Counted from the stretch's first letter, positions 1 to 9,142 are shown. The stretch is 64,000 nt of DNA from DASSJF01 sp035934535 (GCA_035934535.1 DASYXS010000005.1:7080-71079), one strand, 5' to 3'. Numbers and translations: made by a program. Notes: generated from the letters alone by a model not told the origin.

Positions 1-1
1 G

Positions 2-532
2 GACATCCTCGTCAACGCCGCGGGGACGATCGGCCCGATCGAAACGCCGTTGCACAAGATCGCGCCGGAGGAGTGGGACCGGGTCCTCGCCGTCAATCTG
101 CGCGGGGTGTTTCTGTGCTGCCGCGCGTTCGTGCCGTCGATGATCGAGCAGAAGTACGGCAAGATCATCAACATCGCCGGCACCTCGGGCCTCCGCGGCT
201 ACCGCTACCGCGCCGCGTACTCGTCCTCGAAGTGGGCGGTCCGCGGGCTCACGCGTACGCTGGCCCTGGAAGTGGGCCCGTACAACATCAACGTGAATGC
301 GATCTTCCCGGGTGTGGTCGAGGGCGACCGCATGCAGACGATCATCGCGGAGAAGGCGAGGGTGCGGGGTACGTCGCCAAAGGCCGTCTTCGACGAATAC
401 GTCTCGGAGATGGCGATGCGCCGGTTCACGGACGAGACCGACATCGCCAACGCCGTGGTGTTCCTCGCCTCGGACGAAAGCAGGCAGATCGCCGGCCACG
501 AGATCGTGGTCGACGGCGGGTGGGACGTCTAG
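2..532 (+). CDS. SDR family oxidoreductase, 5' truncated by the window edge
   Basis: This is the C-terminal part of a classical short-chain dehydrogenase/reductase, an NAD(P)-dependent oxidoreductase. The reading frame is open from base 2, so the Rossmann glycine motif lies off the window. Visible family marks are an NAAG variant of the NNAG motif at the left edge, a serine in the IAGTSG stretch, the catalytic YSSSK motif (bases 218-232), and the usual C-terminal IVVDGGWDV ending. It stops 2 bases before the FAD subunit of a molybdenum hydroxylase and is probably co-transcribed with it. The substrate cannot be read from sequence. Confidence 0.9.
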   Translation, partial: DILVNAAGTIGPIETPLHKIAPEEWDRVLAVNLRGVFLCCRAFVPSMIEQKYGKIINIAGTSGLRGYRYRAAYSSSKWAVRGLTRTLALEVGPYNINVNAIFPGVVEGDRMQTIIAEKARVRGTSPKAVFDEYVSEMAMRRFTDETDIANAVVFLASDESRQIAGHEIVVDGGWDV

Positions 533-534
533 CG

Positions 535-1416
535 ATGCCCGCATCACCGTTCGACTATCACGCACCCGCGACCGTGGCCGAAGCGCTCTCGACGCTCGGC
601 GCGCTCGGGGAGGACGCGAAGGTCCTCGCCGGCGGACAGAGCCTCGTGCCGCTGCTCACCCTGCGGCTCGTGCGTCCCGCCGCGGTCGTGGACATCCACG
701 GACTGGACGAGCTGCGCGGCGTCCGCTTCGACGGCAATACGCTCGAGCTCGGCGCGCTCGTCCGGCACCGCGCGCTCGAGCTCGGCGAAGGGCCGCTCGG
801 GGCGTGTCCGCTGCTCCAGGAAGCGGCCGCGTTGATCGGCAACGTGCGCGTCCGCGCGATGGGGACGATCGGCGGCAGCCTGGCGCACGCGGATCCGGCC
901 GCCGAGCTGCCCGCGGTCATCCGCGCGCTCGACGGCGTCCTCGTCGCGCGCGGGCCGGCGGGAGAACGGACGATTCCGGCGGCGGAGTTCTTCACAGGCC
1001 TGCTCTCGACGTCGCTCCGGCCGGGCGAGCTGCTCGTGGCGGTCCGGCTGCCGCTCCCGGCCGGCCGCGTGGGCTACGCGGTCGAGGAGTTCACCCGGCG
1101 CGCCGGGGACTTCGCGATCGTGGCCGTCATGGCCGCGGTCGAACTGGACGGCGCGGGGCGCACCTCGCGCGTCCGCGTCGCGATCGCCGGCGCGGGCCCG
1201 GCGCCGGTCCGGCTGGCCGGCGTCGAGCGGGCGCTCGCCGGGGTCGAGCCCTCGGAGCAGGCGTTCCGGCAGGCCGTCGCCGATCAGCGATTGGAGATCG
1301 AGCCCGACGACGACGTGCACGCCTCGGCCGATTACCGCCGGCATCTCACCCGCGTGCTGACCGCGCGGGCGTTGGTCCGCGCCGCCGCGCGCGCGGCGAA
1401 GGGAGCGGGGGCATGA
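535..1416 (+). CDS. Molybdenum hydroxylase, FAD-binding medium subunit (CoxM/XdhB-like)
   Basis: A 293-residue FAD-binding subunit of a xanthine dehydrogenase-family enzyme. It passes electrons from the 2Fe-2S subunit to FAD. Family marks are the AGGQSL motif near residue 32, the MGTIGGSLAHADPAAELP segment that binds FAD, and the CO dehydrogenase flavoprotein C-terminal domain. The length is normal for the family. The ATG follows the SDR stop by 2 bases, and the stop overlaps the next ATG in an ATGA arrangement, so translation is probably coupled. Together with the next two genes it forms a full medium-small-large set. Confidence 0.93.
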   Translation: MPASPFDYHAPATVAEALSTLGALGEDAKVLAGGQSLVPLLTLRLVRPAAVVDIHGLDELRGVRFDGNTLELGALVRHRALELGEGPLGACPLLQEAAALIGNVRVRAMGTIGGSLAHADPAAELPAVIRALDGVLVARGPAGERTIPAAEFFTGLLSTSLRPGELLVAVRLPLPAGRVGYAVEEFTRRAGDFAIVAVMAAVELDGAGRTSRVRVAIAGAGPAPVRLAGVERALAGVEPSEQAFRQAVADQRLEIEPDDDVHASADYRRHLTRVLTARALVRAAARAAKGAGA

Positions 1417-1952
1417 CGGAGCTGACCATCGCCTTCACGTTGAACGGGGAGCGGCGCGAGGTCCGCGCCGCGGCGCACGAGACCCTGCTCACCCTGTTGC
1501 GGGACGGTCTCGGCGCGACGGAGGTCAAGGACGGCTGCGGGGAAGGCGTCTGCGGCACCTGCACGGTTCTGCTCGACGGCGAACCGGTGAGCAGCTGCCT
1601 GCTGCTCGCGGCCCGCGCCGCCGGGCGCAGGGTGACCACCGTGCGCGGTCTCGCGCCGGTGGACTCGCCGGCCACCATGAAATCACAGCCGGTCGGAAGC
1701 CTGAGCCCGCTGCAGCAGGCGTTCGTGACCCACGGCGCGGCGCAGTGCGGATTCTGCACGCCGGGGATGCTCCTCACCGCGCACGCGTTCTTGCAGCAGC
1801 ACCCGCGGCCGACGCGCGACGACATCCGCCGGGCGATCTCCGGGAACCTCTGCCGGTGCACCGGCTACGCCAAGATCATCGACGCGATCGAAGCCGCATC
1901 GGCCGGCGATGCGGCGCCGGCCGGCTCCGCGGGCGGCCGCCATGAAGGGTAG
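1413..1952 (+). CDS. Molybdenum hydroxylase, 2Fe-2S small subunit (CoxS-like)
   Basis: A 179-residue iron-sulfur subunit that relays electrons between the molybdenum centre and FAD. The N-terminal plant-type ferredoxin domain shows the DGCGEGVCGTC cluster motif with the fourth cysteine further on in VSSCL. The C-terminal helical domain shows QCGFCTPGM and GNLCRCTGY for the second cluster, so all eight ligands are present. The ATG overlaps the previous stop by 4 bases. The Gly/Ala-rich tail after about residue 160 is longer than strictly needed. Confidence 0.95.
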   Translation: MTELTIAFTLNGERREVRAAAHETLLTLLRDGLGATEVKDGCGEGVCGTCTVLLDGEPVSSCLLLAARAAGRRVTTVRGLAPVDSPATMKSQPVGSLSPLQQAFVTHGAAQCGFCTPGMLLTAHAFLQQHPRPTRDDIRRAISGNLCRCTGYAKIIDAIEAASAGDAAPAGSAGGRHEG

Positions 1953-1957
1953 GCGCC

Positions 1958-4309
1958 GTGGCTGAGCCCCGGGTCCGCGAGGGCTCGGTCGCGGTCCTTC
2001 CCGCCGAGCAGCTCCGCGTCGTCGGGCGCCCGATCCCGCGCCACGACGCGCGCGACAAGGTTCAGGCGGTGACGCTCTACGCCGCCGACTGGCGGATGCC
2101 CGGCATGCTGCACGGCGCGGTGCTGCGCGCGGTGTACCCGTCCGCGCGGATCCGGCGCCTCGACACCGCGCGCGCGGCCGCGCTCCCGGGCGTCGCCGCG
2201 GTGCTGACGGCCCGCGACGTGCCGCACAACACGTTGTGGACGGACGTGCCCGGTCAGACGAGCCAGGTCGGCGCGCTGCGCGCACGGCTGCAGGTTCTTG
2301 CCGAGCGCGTGGTCCGGTACCAGGGCGAGCCGGTGGCGCTCGTCGCCGCGGAGACGCCGGAGGCGGCGCAGCAGGCGCTCGAGGCGATCGAGGTCGAGTA
2401 CGAACCTACGGCCGGCGTCTTCGACCCGGCGGAGGCGCTCCTCCCGGGCGCCGCGCGCGTGCACGAGGAAGGCAATCTGCTCGCGCGGTGGCACGTGCAG
2501 TGCGGTGACGCGGACGCGGCGCTCGCGCGGGCCGACGTCGTCGTCGAGCACACCTATCGCTGTCAGTTCGTCGACCACGCGTATCTCGAGCCCGAGTGCG
2601 GCGTGGCGTGGGTCGAGGCCGACGGCGTCGTCACGATCCGCGTCGCCACGCAGGTGATCGAGCACTTCCGCGACGTCGCCGACGTCCTGGGGCTGCCCCA
2701 CAACCGGGTGCGCGTCATCGGCACGTACGTCGGCGGCGGGTTTGGCGGCAAAGAGGACGTGACGGTCGAGGTCTTCCTCGGCCTGCTCGCGTCGCGGACG
2801 CGGCGGCCCGTCCGCATGATCTGGTCCCGCCAGGAGTCGCTGCTGGCCCGTCCCAAGCGCCATCCGTTCCGGCTCCACTACACGACCGGGGCGTCGCGCG
2901 ACGGCGCGCTTGTGGCGCAGAAGGTCGAGCTGCTGGCGGACTCGGGCGCCTACGCCTATCTCAGCGCGCTCGTGCTGATGTACGCGACCGTCACCGCGGC
3001 CGGTCCGTACCGCATCCCGAACGCGACGATCGACGCGCGCGTCGTCTACACGAACAACCCGCCGACGAGCGCGATGCGGGGCTTCGGCGGCATGCAGATG
3101 GTGCTCGGCTATGAGTCGCAGATGGACGCGCTCGCGCGCCGTCTGGAGCTGGACCCCGTCGCGATCCGCGTCCGCAACGCGCTGCACAAGGGAGACCGGC
3201 TGCCGGTCGGCCAGGAACTCGAGACGCACGTCGGGGTGGCGGAGGCGGCGCAGCGCGCCTGGGCCGCGCTTGGGCCCCGCCGCGCCCCGTCGGCGCCCCA
3301 CCACCGCGCCGGGCGCGGGCTGGCCTGCAACATCCAGCCGTACGGACGGATCGTCTGGCTCCACGACTGGGCGAGCGCGTGGGTCGGGTTCGAGATGGAC
3401 GGGACCCTGGTCGTCCGTACCGGCGTGCCCGATGTCGGCGGCGGCCAGGCGTCGTCGCTGTGCCAGATCGCGGCCGAGGTCCTCGGCGTCGAGCCGGAAC
3501 GCGTCGCCGTGCACATCGGCGACAGCGCGCTCACGCCGCTCGCCGGCACGACGACCGCGACCCGCCAGCTCTACATGTCGGGAAACGCCGTGCTGCAGGC
3601 GGCGGCCGGCCTGCGGGCGCAGGTCCTGCCCGTCGCCGCGCAGATGCTGGAGACGCCGCCCGACCGGGTGACGCTCCGCGACGGCGGGGCGGCCGGCGCG
3701 TCGGGCCGGCGCCTCGAGTGGGCCGCCGTGCTGCGAGAATGCGCGCGACTCGGCGTCTCGCGCAACTACCTCGGAGTGTATCACGCTCCGGCGGGGGACC
3801 CGGTCGACCTCGATCGCGGGGGCGGGCGCATTTTTCCCGACTACACGTTCGGCGCGCACGCCGTGGAAGTGGAGGTCGATACCGAGACCGGCGCCGTCGC
3901 CGTCGTGCGGCACGTGGCCTGCCACGACGTCGGACGCGCCATCAATCCCCAGAGCGTCGAGGGCCAGATTCAGGGCGGCGCGGTGATGGGACTCGGCTAC
4001 GGCCTCATGGAGGAGGTCGTCGTGGACCGCGGCGTCAACCTGTCCACCAACCTCGCCAGCTACCTGATCCCGACCTCGCTCGACGTCCCGGACGTGGAGC
4101 CGCTCGTGCTGGAATCGCGCGAGGGCAAAGGGCCGTTCGGCGCGCGCGGCATCGGCGAGCCGCCCATCGGGCCGCCCGCCGCCGCGATCGCGAACGCCGT
4201 CGAAGACGCCGTCGGCGTCCGCATCACCGAACTGCCGATCACGCCGGAGCGGGTGGCGCGGGCGCTGGGGTTGCTGCGGCCGGAGGCCGGTCCGCCCCCG
4301 GCCCGCTAG
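1958..4309 (+). CDS. Molybdenum hydroxylase, molybdopterin-binding large subunit (XdhA/CoxL family)
   Basis: A 783-residue catalytic subunit carrying the molybdopterin cytosine dinucleotide-type cofactor. It starts at GTG with GAAGGG upstream. Conserved marks include GGGFGGKED, AMRGFGGMQ, and near the C-terminus GARGIGEPPIGPP, which holds the glutamate that acts as general base in this family. The active-site loop is RGFGGMQ rather than the cysteine-containing CSFR loop of form I CO dehydrogenase, so it is a hydroxylase of organic (often N-heterocyclic or aldehyde) substrates rather than a CO oxidiser. It is convergent with, and only one base from, the DUF1989 gene at 4311. A paralogue lies at 23030-25363. 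Confidence 0.93.
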   Translation: MAEPRVREGSVAVLPAEQLRVVGRPIPRHDARDKVQAVTLYAADWRMPGMLHGAVLRAVYPSARIRRLDTARAAALPGVAAVLTARDVPHNTLWTDVPGQTSQVGALRARLQVLAERVVRYQGEPVALVAAETPEAAQQALEAIEVEYEPTAGVFDPAEALLPGAARVHEEGNLLARWHVQCGDADAALARADVVVEHTYRCQFVDHAYLEPECGVAWVEADGVVTIRVATQVIEHFRDVADVLGLPHNRVRVIGTYVGGGFGGKEDVTVEVFLGLLASRTRRPVRMIWSRQESLLARPKRHPFRLHYTTGASRDGALVAQKVELLADSGAYAYLSALVLMYATVTAAGPYRIPNATIDARVVYTNNPPTSAMRGFGGMQMVLGYESQMDALARRLELDPVAIRVRNALHKGDRLPVGQELETHVGVAEAAQRAWAALGPRRAPSAPHHRAGRGLACNIQPYGRIVWLHDWASAWVGFEMDGTLVVRTGVPDVGGGQASSLCQIAAEVLGVEPERVAVHIGDSALTPLAGTTTATRQLYMSGNAVLQAAAGLRAQVLPVAAQMLETPPDRVTLRDGGAAGASGRRLEWAAVLRECARLGVSRNYLGVYHAPAGDPVDLDRGGGRIFPDYTFGAHAVEVEVDTETGAVAVVRHVACHDVGRAINPQSVEGQIQGGAVMGLGYGLMEEVVVDRGVNLSTNLASYLIPTSLDVPDVEPLVLESREGKGPFGARGIGEPPIGPPAAAIANAVEDAVGVRITELPITPERVARALGLLRPEAGPPPAR

Positions 4310-4310
4310 G

Positions 4311-4985
4311 CTAGAATCGCGCCTTGACCGACGACTGAACCGGCGCGCCCTTGCCGGCCGGCTCCACCTCGTAGACCACGACCTGGAGCTTCGTGGGCTT
4401 GAAGGCGTTGCAGGGGTTGCGTTCTTGGGGACAGTTCGAGACCGCGACCAGCAGGTCGAGATTCGCGCGCAGGTCGAGGTAGTCGCCGGGCTTCGACTTG
4501 GGTTCCTGGATCCCGGTGCGGCCGTCGGCGGCCACCGGTACGTTCATGAAAACGTTGAAGGAGTAGGGGATCTCGGCGAGCGGGATGCCGTAGGGCCGGA
4601 GCGCTCGTTCGAAGTTGTTGCGGCAGTTGGGCGTGCCGCGCACGCCGTAGCGAAACGCGTTCGTCTGTTCGCTGCAGGACCCGGCGATGAGGTCGTGCGT
4701 GCCGCAGGTGTCCGCGGTGATGGTCATGAGCTGGGTCGCTTTGGTGGAGTACAGGTGATGGCCCGTGGTGAGAAACAGGGTACCGTTCAGCGACTGCGTG
4801 TTCTCGGGGGAGAGTTTGTCGGTGTAGTCGTTGAGGTTGAAGCAGATGAAATCGGCCACCTGCTGGCCCTCGACGTCCACGATGCGGCAGATCTGGCCCG
4901 CCTTGATTGTGAATGCCGTGCCGCCGCGGGGCGGAATCGTCTCCTCCCAGGCCAGCAGCGACGGGCTGATTCCGGGATGTTCCAT
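4311..4985 (-). CDS. DUF1989 (urea carboxylase-associated) family protein
   Basis: A 224-residue DUF1989 protein. Members were named from urea carboxylase operons, and some are now known as carboxyguanidine deiminase subunits. Seen here are the N-terminal barrel segment with GQQVADFICFN, the TADTCGTHDLIAGSCSE core with putative metal-binding Cys/His, and the late NCPQERNPCNAFKPT segment. The ATG at 4985 is preceded by GGAGGTGGCACGC. It is divergent from the Liv-type binding protein at 5193 across a 207-bp gap that presumably holds both promoters; no clear box or riboswitch is visible there. A second DUF1989 gene closes the same importer cluster. No urea or guanidine carboxylase is in the window, so the exact reaction is open. 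Confidence 0.85.
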   Translation of the reverse strand: MEHPGISPSLLAWEETIPPRGGTAFTIKAGQICRIVDVEGQQVADFICFNLNDYTDKLSPENTQSLNGTLFLTTGHHLYSTKATQLMTITADTCGTHDLIAGSCSEQTNAFRYGVRGTPNCRNNFERALRPYGIPLAEIPYSFNVFMNVPVAADGRTGIQEPKSKPGDYLDLRANLDLLVAVSNCPQERNPCNAFKPTKLQVVVYEVEPAGKGAPVQSSVKARF

Positions 4986-5192
4986 GCGTGCCACCTCCGA
5001 GAACGCCTGAATTCGGCCGTGCGCCGGGCGCCGCCGGCCCGAAACCATGGGCCGCCGTTTTGCGTAGACGGGAAAGCGCCATGCCCGGTCCATCCGACTT
5101 CTGGTGGGGAGGATTTGCAACCTGCCTACGGGAAACCGGGGGGCGCGCGGCGCAGTTCGTGCGCCGAACACCGTGGGGAGGGGTGGACGAGC

Positions 5193-6317
5193 ATGCGGAA
5201 CAGGTTTGCGATCGGCTTGTTGCTCGTGTTCCTGATGTCCGTCATGGTTCCCGGCGCCGGCGCTCAAGCGGGCACGATCAAGATCGGCGTCCCGGTCCCG
5301 CTGTCCGGCGGGACCGCCAAGATGGGCACCGACATCGTGCAGGCGGCAACGATGGCGGCGGACGAGCAGAACGCGAAGGGCGGCGTCCTCGGGCGCAAGC
5401 TCGAGATCGTCTCGTTCGACGACGCGTGTGACGCCCAGCAGGCCGTGACGGCGGCGCACAAGCTCGTCGACGCCGGCGTGGCCGCGGTGGCGGGCGGCTA
5501 CTGCTCGTCGGCGGCGATTCCGGCGAGCGCCGTGTACCACGACGCGGGGGTCGCGTTCGTGGCGGACGCGTCCAGCAACCCCAAGCTCACGGACCAGGGG
5601 TTCGAGAACGTGTTCCGCGTCATCGGCCGTGACGACCAGCAGGGCCCCTACGCGGCCGGCTTCATGACCAAGGACCTGCACGCGAAGAAGGTCGCGATCA
5701 TCCACGACAACACGCTGTACGCGAAGGGGTTGGCCACGGCGACCCAGGACGCGCTCAAGAAGATGATGGGCGTCCAGGTCGTCTTCTTCGACGCGATTAC
5801 GCCGGGCGAGAAGGACTTCTCCGCGGCGCTGACCAAGGTCAAGAGCCTCAAGCCGGACGTCACCTACTTCACCGGCTACTATCCCGAGGGCGGCCTCATC
5901 TGCAAGCAGTTCAAGGACCTGGGCGTCTCCGGGAAGCTGATGGCGGGCGACGCCAACAACGATCCGACGTTCATCAAGGAGTGCGGCGCCGCGTCCACCG
6001 GAGTCTACGTCACGTCGACCCCGCTGCCACAGGATCAGGCGACCGCCAAGTCGTTCATCTCCCGGTACACGGGCCGGTGGAAGCAGGATCCGGGACCATA
6101 CTCGGCGCTCGAGTACGACTCCGTCGGCGTGGTGATCAACGCGATCCAGCGCGCGAAGAGCGCGGACCGGGCGGCGATCATCAAGGCCCTTCATGCGACC
6201 AACGCCTACTCGGGCGCGACCGGCAAGATCACCTTCGATCAGAAGGGCGACCGGAAGCAGGTGCTCTACATCACCTACCTCATCAAGGGCGACAAGTTCG
6301 TGCCCACCGGAATGTGA
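5193..6317 (+). CDS. Branched-chain amino acid/amide-type ABC importer, periplasmic binding protein (LivJ-like)
   Basis: A 374-residue family-4 periplasmic binding protein (Peripla_BP_6). Residues 1-25 form a Sec signal ending near AGAQAG with no lipobox cysteine, so it should be a soluble periplasmic protein. The mature start TIKIGVPVPLSGG and the inner ADASSNPKLTDQGFENVFR segment are typical. It receives the ligand and delivers it to the permeases encoded downstream. The ATG follows GGGGAGGGGTGGACGAGC. A strong hairpin follows the stop, which probably sets a higher level of this protein than of the membrane parts. The ligand may be an amide, urea-like compound or amino acid; the DUF1989 neighbours favour a nitrogenous one. 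Confidence 0.93.
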   Translation: MRNRFAIGLLLVFLMSVMVPGAGAQAGTIKIGVPVPLSGGTAKMGTDIVQAATMAADEQNAKGGVLGRKLEIVSFDDACDAQQAVTAAHKLVDAGVAAVAGGYCSSAAIPASAVYHDAGVAFVADASSNPKLTDQGFENVFRVIGRDDQQGPYAAGFMTKDLHAKKVAIIHDNTLYAKGLATATQDALKKMMGVQVVFFDAITPGEKDFSAALTKVKSLKPDVTYFTGYYPEGGLICKQFKDLGVSGKLMAGDANNDPTFIKECGAASTGVYVTSTPLPQDQATAKSFISRYTGRWKQDPGPYSALEYDSVGVVINAIQRAKSADRAAIIKALHATNAYSGATGKITFDQKGDRKQVLYITYLIKGDKFVPTGM

Positions 6318-6334
6318 GGTCTTCGTAGTGCTGC

Positions 6335-6367
6335 GGGGCCGCCCCGAGCACGGGGGCGGCCCCGTTT
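6335..6367 (+). terminator. Strong hairpin between binding-protein and permease genes (attenuator or partial terminator)
   Basis: A perfect 11-bp stem: GGGGCCGCCCC at 6335-6345 pairs with GGGGCGGCCCC at 6353-6363 around a 7-nt loop, followed by G and three T. The T tract is short, so read-through into the importer genes is likely. Such hairpins between binding-protein and permease genes commonly raise the binding-protein mRNA level; this role is inferred. Confidence 0.65.
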
Positions 6368-6408
6368 GCGCTCCCGGCCCGCGCGAAGCGGGACCATCCT
6401 CCTAGTCC

Positions 6409-7308
6409 ATGGAGATCGCCCTCCAGCAGCTGGTCAACGGGCTGACGGTCGGGGCGTTCTACGCCCTGATCGCGCTCGGCTACACCATGGTGTACGGCAT
6501 CATCCGCCTGATCAACTTTGCGCACGGGGACGTGTACGCGGTCGGCGCGTTCCTCGGACTCTCGACGTACGGGCTTTTGGCGATCCTGCATGTCGACAAC
6601 CCGATCCTGACCACGCTGCTGGCGCTTGTTGTCTCCATGGGTTTCACCGGACTGCTCGGGACGCTGCTCTACCGGGTCGCCTACCGCCCGCTGCTGCACG
6701 CGCGCCTGTCGATCCTGATCTCGGCGATCGGCGGGTCGCTGACGCTGGAGTACGGCCTGCTGCTCATCTACAGCCCGTCGTTCCTCGTCTACCCGCACCT
6801 CTTCGGCCGCTCCGGGCCGGCGTTTGCCGGCGTCACGGTTTCCTGGCTGCAGGTCCTCATCTTCGTGTCGAGCATCGTGTTGATGGCGGCGCTGTACCTC
6901 ATGGTGAACCGCACGAAGACCGGGATGGCGATGCGCGCGCTCGCGATCAACCAGGACGCCGCGCGCCTGATGGGCATCGACGTCAACCGGGTGATCAGCT
7001 TCACGTTCTTTCTGGGGTCGGCGCTGGCGTCGTTCGCGGGCGTGCTGACGGGCCTGTACTACTCGCAGGTCTCGTTCCTCATGGGCTTTCTGATCGGCCT
7101 GAAGGCGTTTACCGCGGCCGTGCTCGGCGGCGTCGGCAACATTCCGGGCGCCGTCGTCGGCGGCTTCGTCCTCGGCATCCTTGAGAGTCTCGCCGCGGGA
7201 TACTACTCCAGCCGCTGGAAAGACGTGGTGGCGTTCGCGGTCCTGATTATCGTGCTGGTGGTGCGGCCGCGCGGCCTCCTCGGCGAACGCGTGGTCGAGC
7301 GGATGTGA
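6409..7308 (+). CDS. Branched-chain amino acid-type ABC importer permease (LivH-like)
   Basis: A 299-residue inner-membrane permease of the LivH family. Marks are the N-terminal LQQLVNGLTVGAFYALIALG segment, the LINFAHGDVY motif, and the C-terminal AAVLGGVGNIPGAVVGG motif that contacts the ATPase. Hydrophobic segments cover most of the protein, matching the family's usual eight or so helices. The gene overlaps the next permease (GTG at 7305) by 4 bases. It sits 91 bp after the binding protein, with a hairpin between them. Confidence 0.93.
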   Translation: MEIALQQLVNGLTVGAFYALIALGYTMVYGIIRLINFAHGDVYAVGAFLGLSTYGLLAILHVDNPILTTLLALVVSMGFTGLLGTLLYRVAYRPLLHARLSILISAIGGSLTLEYGLLLIYSPSFLVYPHLFGRSGPAFAGVTVSWLQVLIFVSSIVLMAALYLMVNRTKTGMAMRALAINQDAARLMGIDVNRVISFTFFLGSALASFAGVLTGLYYSQVSFLMGFLIGLKAFTAAVLGGVGNIPGAVVGGFVLGILESLAAGYYSSRWKDVVAFAVLIIVLVVRPRGLLGERVVERM

Positions 7309-8342
7309 AGGCCGGTCCCGGCGCCCTGCGCCCGCTGCTTCCGACCGCCCTGGCCGTCGTGGCCGTGCTGGCGGCGATCGCGCTGCCGGTGTTCGGCTCG
7401 TCCTACCTGATCGACGTCGGGACTCTCGTCCTGGTCTACGTCATGCTCGGGCTCGGCCTCAACATCGTGGTCGGGTTCGCCGGCCTGCTCGACCTCGGCT
7501 ACGCGGCGTTCTTCGCGATCGGGGCCTACACGACGGCGTACTTCATGGTCAACAGCCATATGTCGTTCTGGCTGACCCTCCCGATCGCCGCCTGCTTTAC
7601 CGCCGTGTCCGGCGTCATCATCGGCGCGCCGACGCTCAGGATGCGCAGCGACTACCTGGCGATCGTGACCCTCGGCTTCGGCGAGATCGTCCGCATCGCC
7701 GCGACGAACTTCGCATTTACCGGCGGACCCGAGGGCATTTACGACATGCCCCACGCGACGATCGGCTCGCTCGTCCTTCGAACCCCGGCCGCGCTGTACT
7801 TCCTCGGCATCGCGTTTGCCCTGGTGGTGCTCGTGGGCAGCTACAATTTGTCGCGGTCGCGGCTCGGGCGGGCGTGGCTCGCGATCCGCGAGGACGAGGC
7901 CGCGGCCCAGGCGGCCGGGATTCACCCCGTGTACTTCAAGCTGCTGGCCTACGTCCTCGGCGCGATCTTTGCCGGCGCGGCCGGCTCGTTCTTCGCCGTG
8001 AAGCTCACGGCGATCAACCCGTCGAGCTTCACGTTCATTCAATCGGTGACCATTCTGATGGTGATCATCCTGGGCGGCCGGGGCAGCCTGCCGGGCGTGA
8101 TCGTCGGGGCGGCCGTGATCGTCGTTCTGCCCGAGGTGCTGCGCGCGTTCGACCAGATCCGAATGCTGACATTCGGCATCGGCCTCATCGTCATGATGCT
8201 GCTGCGGCCGCAGGGGTTGTGGCCGAGCCGGTACGGCCGGATCGAGGCGCGGGAGGTCGCGCTCTCGGAGGCCGAAGCGGCGGCCGGCGTCGCCGCGGGC
8301 GCGTCCGCGGCCGATTCCGCGGCGCCCGGAGGGTCGTCGTGA
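7305..8342 (+). CDS. Branched-chain amino acid-type ABC importer permease (LivM-like)
   Basis: A 345-residue second permease of the importer, LivM family. It has the LGLNIVVGFAGLLDLGYAAF motif, the GAPTLRMRSDYLAIVTLGFGE segment and the late ILGGRGSLPGVIVGAA coupling motif. The last 35 residues are an Ala/Glu-rich cytoplasmic tail of unknown use. The GTG start overlaps the LivH-like stop, and the gene in turn overlaps the GTG of the ATPase at 8339, so H, M and G are likely translationally coupled. Confidence 0.93.
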   Translation: MKAGPGALRPLLPTALAVVAVLAAIALPVFGSSYLIDVGTLVLVYVMLGLGLNIVVGFAGLLDLGYAAFFAIGAYTTAYFMVNSHMSFWLTLPIAACFTAVSGVIIGAPTLRMRSDYLAIVTLGFGEIVRIAATNFAFTGGPEGIYDMPHATIGSLVLRTPAALYFLGIAFALVVLVGSYNLSRSRLGRAWLAIREDEAAAQAAGIHPVYFKLLAYVLGAIFAGAAGSFFAVKLTAINPSSFTFIQSVTILMVIILGGRGSLPGVIVGAAVIVVLPEVLRAFDQIRMLTFGIGLIVMMLLRPQGLWPSRYGRIEAREVALSEAEAAAGVAAGASAADSAAPGGSS

Positions 8343-9142
8343 CCGCCGCGCGCCAGCCCGCGGCCGTCGGGACGGGCGCCGTTTTGGGCGTGGACCATCT
8401 CACGATGCGTTTCGGCGGCCTCGTCGCCGTCTCCGACGTGTCGTTTACCGTCCGCCCGCGCGAGATCCTCAGCATCATCGGTCCGAACGGCGCCGGGAAG
8501 ACGACGGTGTTCAACTGTATTACGGGGTTCCTGCGTCCCACGGCCGGCCGGATCACGTTCGAAGGCAAGGACCTCACCGGGCTGCGCCCCGATCTCGTGG
8601 TCAGGCACGGGATCGCGCGCACGTTCCAGATGATCCGTCTGTTTCCCGATCTCGGCGTGGACGAGAACGTGATGATCGGTCTCCACGGCCGGATCCGCGC
8701 CGGCACGCTGGACTCGCTGCTGCACACGCCGCTCCACCGGCGCGAGGAGGCCTGGGTGCGCGAGGAGACGCGCCGGTGGCTCGCGTTCGTCGGGTTGGAG
8801 GCCCGCGCCGACCGGCTGGCGCGCGAACTCGCGTACGGCAACCAGCGGCGCCTCGAGATCGCGCGGGCGCTCGCGACCGGGCCGCGCCTCTTGATTCTCG
8901 ACGAGCCGGCGAGCGGCATGAACCCCGCGGAAAAGGCGGGGCTCGTCCAGCTGGTCGACCGGATTCGCGACTCCGGCGTGACGGTGCTGCTGATCGAGCA
9001 TGACATGAGCGTCGTGATGGGGATCAGCGATCGGATCATCGTGCTGGATCACGGCGTGCAGATCGCCGAGGGTGTCCCGGACGAGATCCAGCGCGATCCG
9101 AAGGTGATCGAGGCGTACCTCGGCCGGGAGGACGGCGAGTGA
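8339..9142 (+). CDS. Branched-chain amino acid-type ABC importer ATP-binding protein (LivG-like)
   Basis: A 267-residue ABC ATPase. Walker A GPNGAGKTT is at residues 48-56, the signature region has the LivG-type AYGNQRRLEIARAL rather than plain LSGGQ, and Walker B is LLILDEPASGMNP followed by the EHDMSVVM switch histidine. The GTG start at 8339 forms a 4-bp overlap with the permease stop and has GGAGGG upstream. It energises uptake by the LivH/LivM-like pair together with the LivF-like ATPase that follows. Confidence 0.93.
   Translation: MTAARQPAAVGTGAVLGVDHLTMRFGGLVAVSDVSFTVRPREILSIIGPNGAGKTTVFNCITGFLRPTAGRITFEGKDLTGLRPDLVVRHGIARTFQMIRLFPDLGVDENVMIGLHGRIRAGTLDSLLHTPLHRREEAWVREETRRWLAFVGLEARADRLARELAYGNQRRLEIARALATGPRLLILDEPASGMNPAEKAGLVQLVDRIRDSGVTVLLIEHDMSVVMGISDRIIVLDHGVQIAEGVPDEIQRDPKVIEAYLGREDGE

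Noticed and set aside
73..534. Long open frames overlapping the SDR and other genes on both strands
   Set aside because: High GC content leaves many frames open; these lack family motifs and show Arg/Pro/Ala-rich shadow translations.
1958..4309. Aerobic CO dehydrogenase large subunit
   Set aside because: The gene order medium-small-large fits, but the cysteine-containing active-site loop of form I CoxL is absent and RGFGGMQ is found instead, so it is a general molybdenum hydroxylase.
4986..5192. Possible guanidine riboswitch ahead of the LivJ-like or DUF1989 gene
   Set aside because: I looked for guanidine-I, -II and -III hallmarks because of the DUF1989 genes but found no matching conserved strings or paired ACGR loops; only ordinary GC-rich stems are visible.
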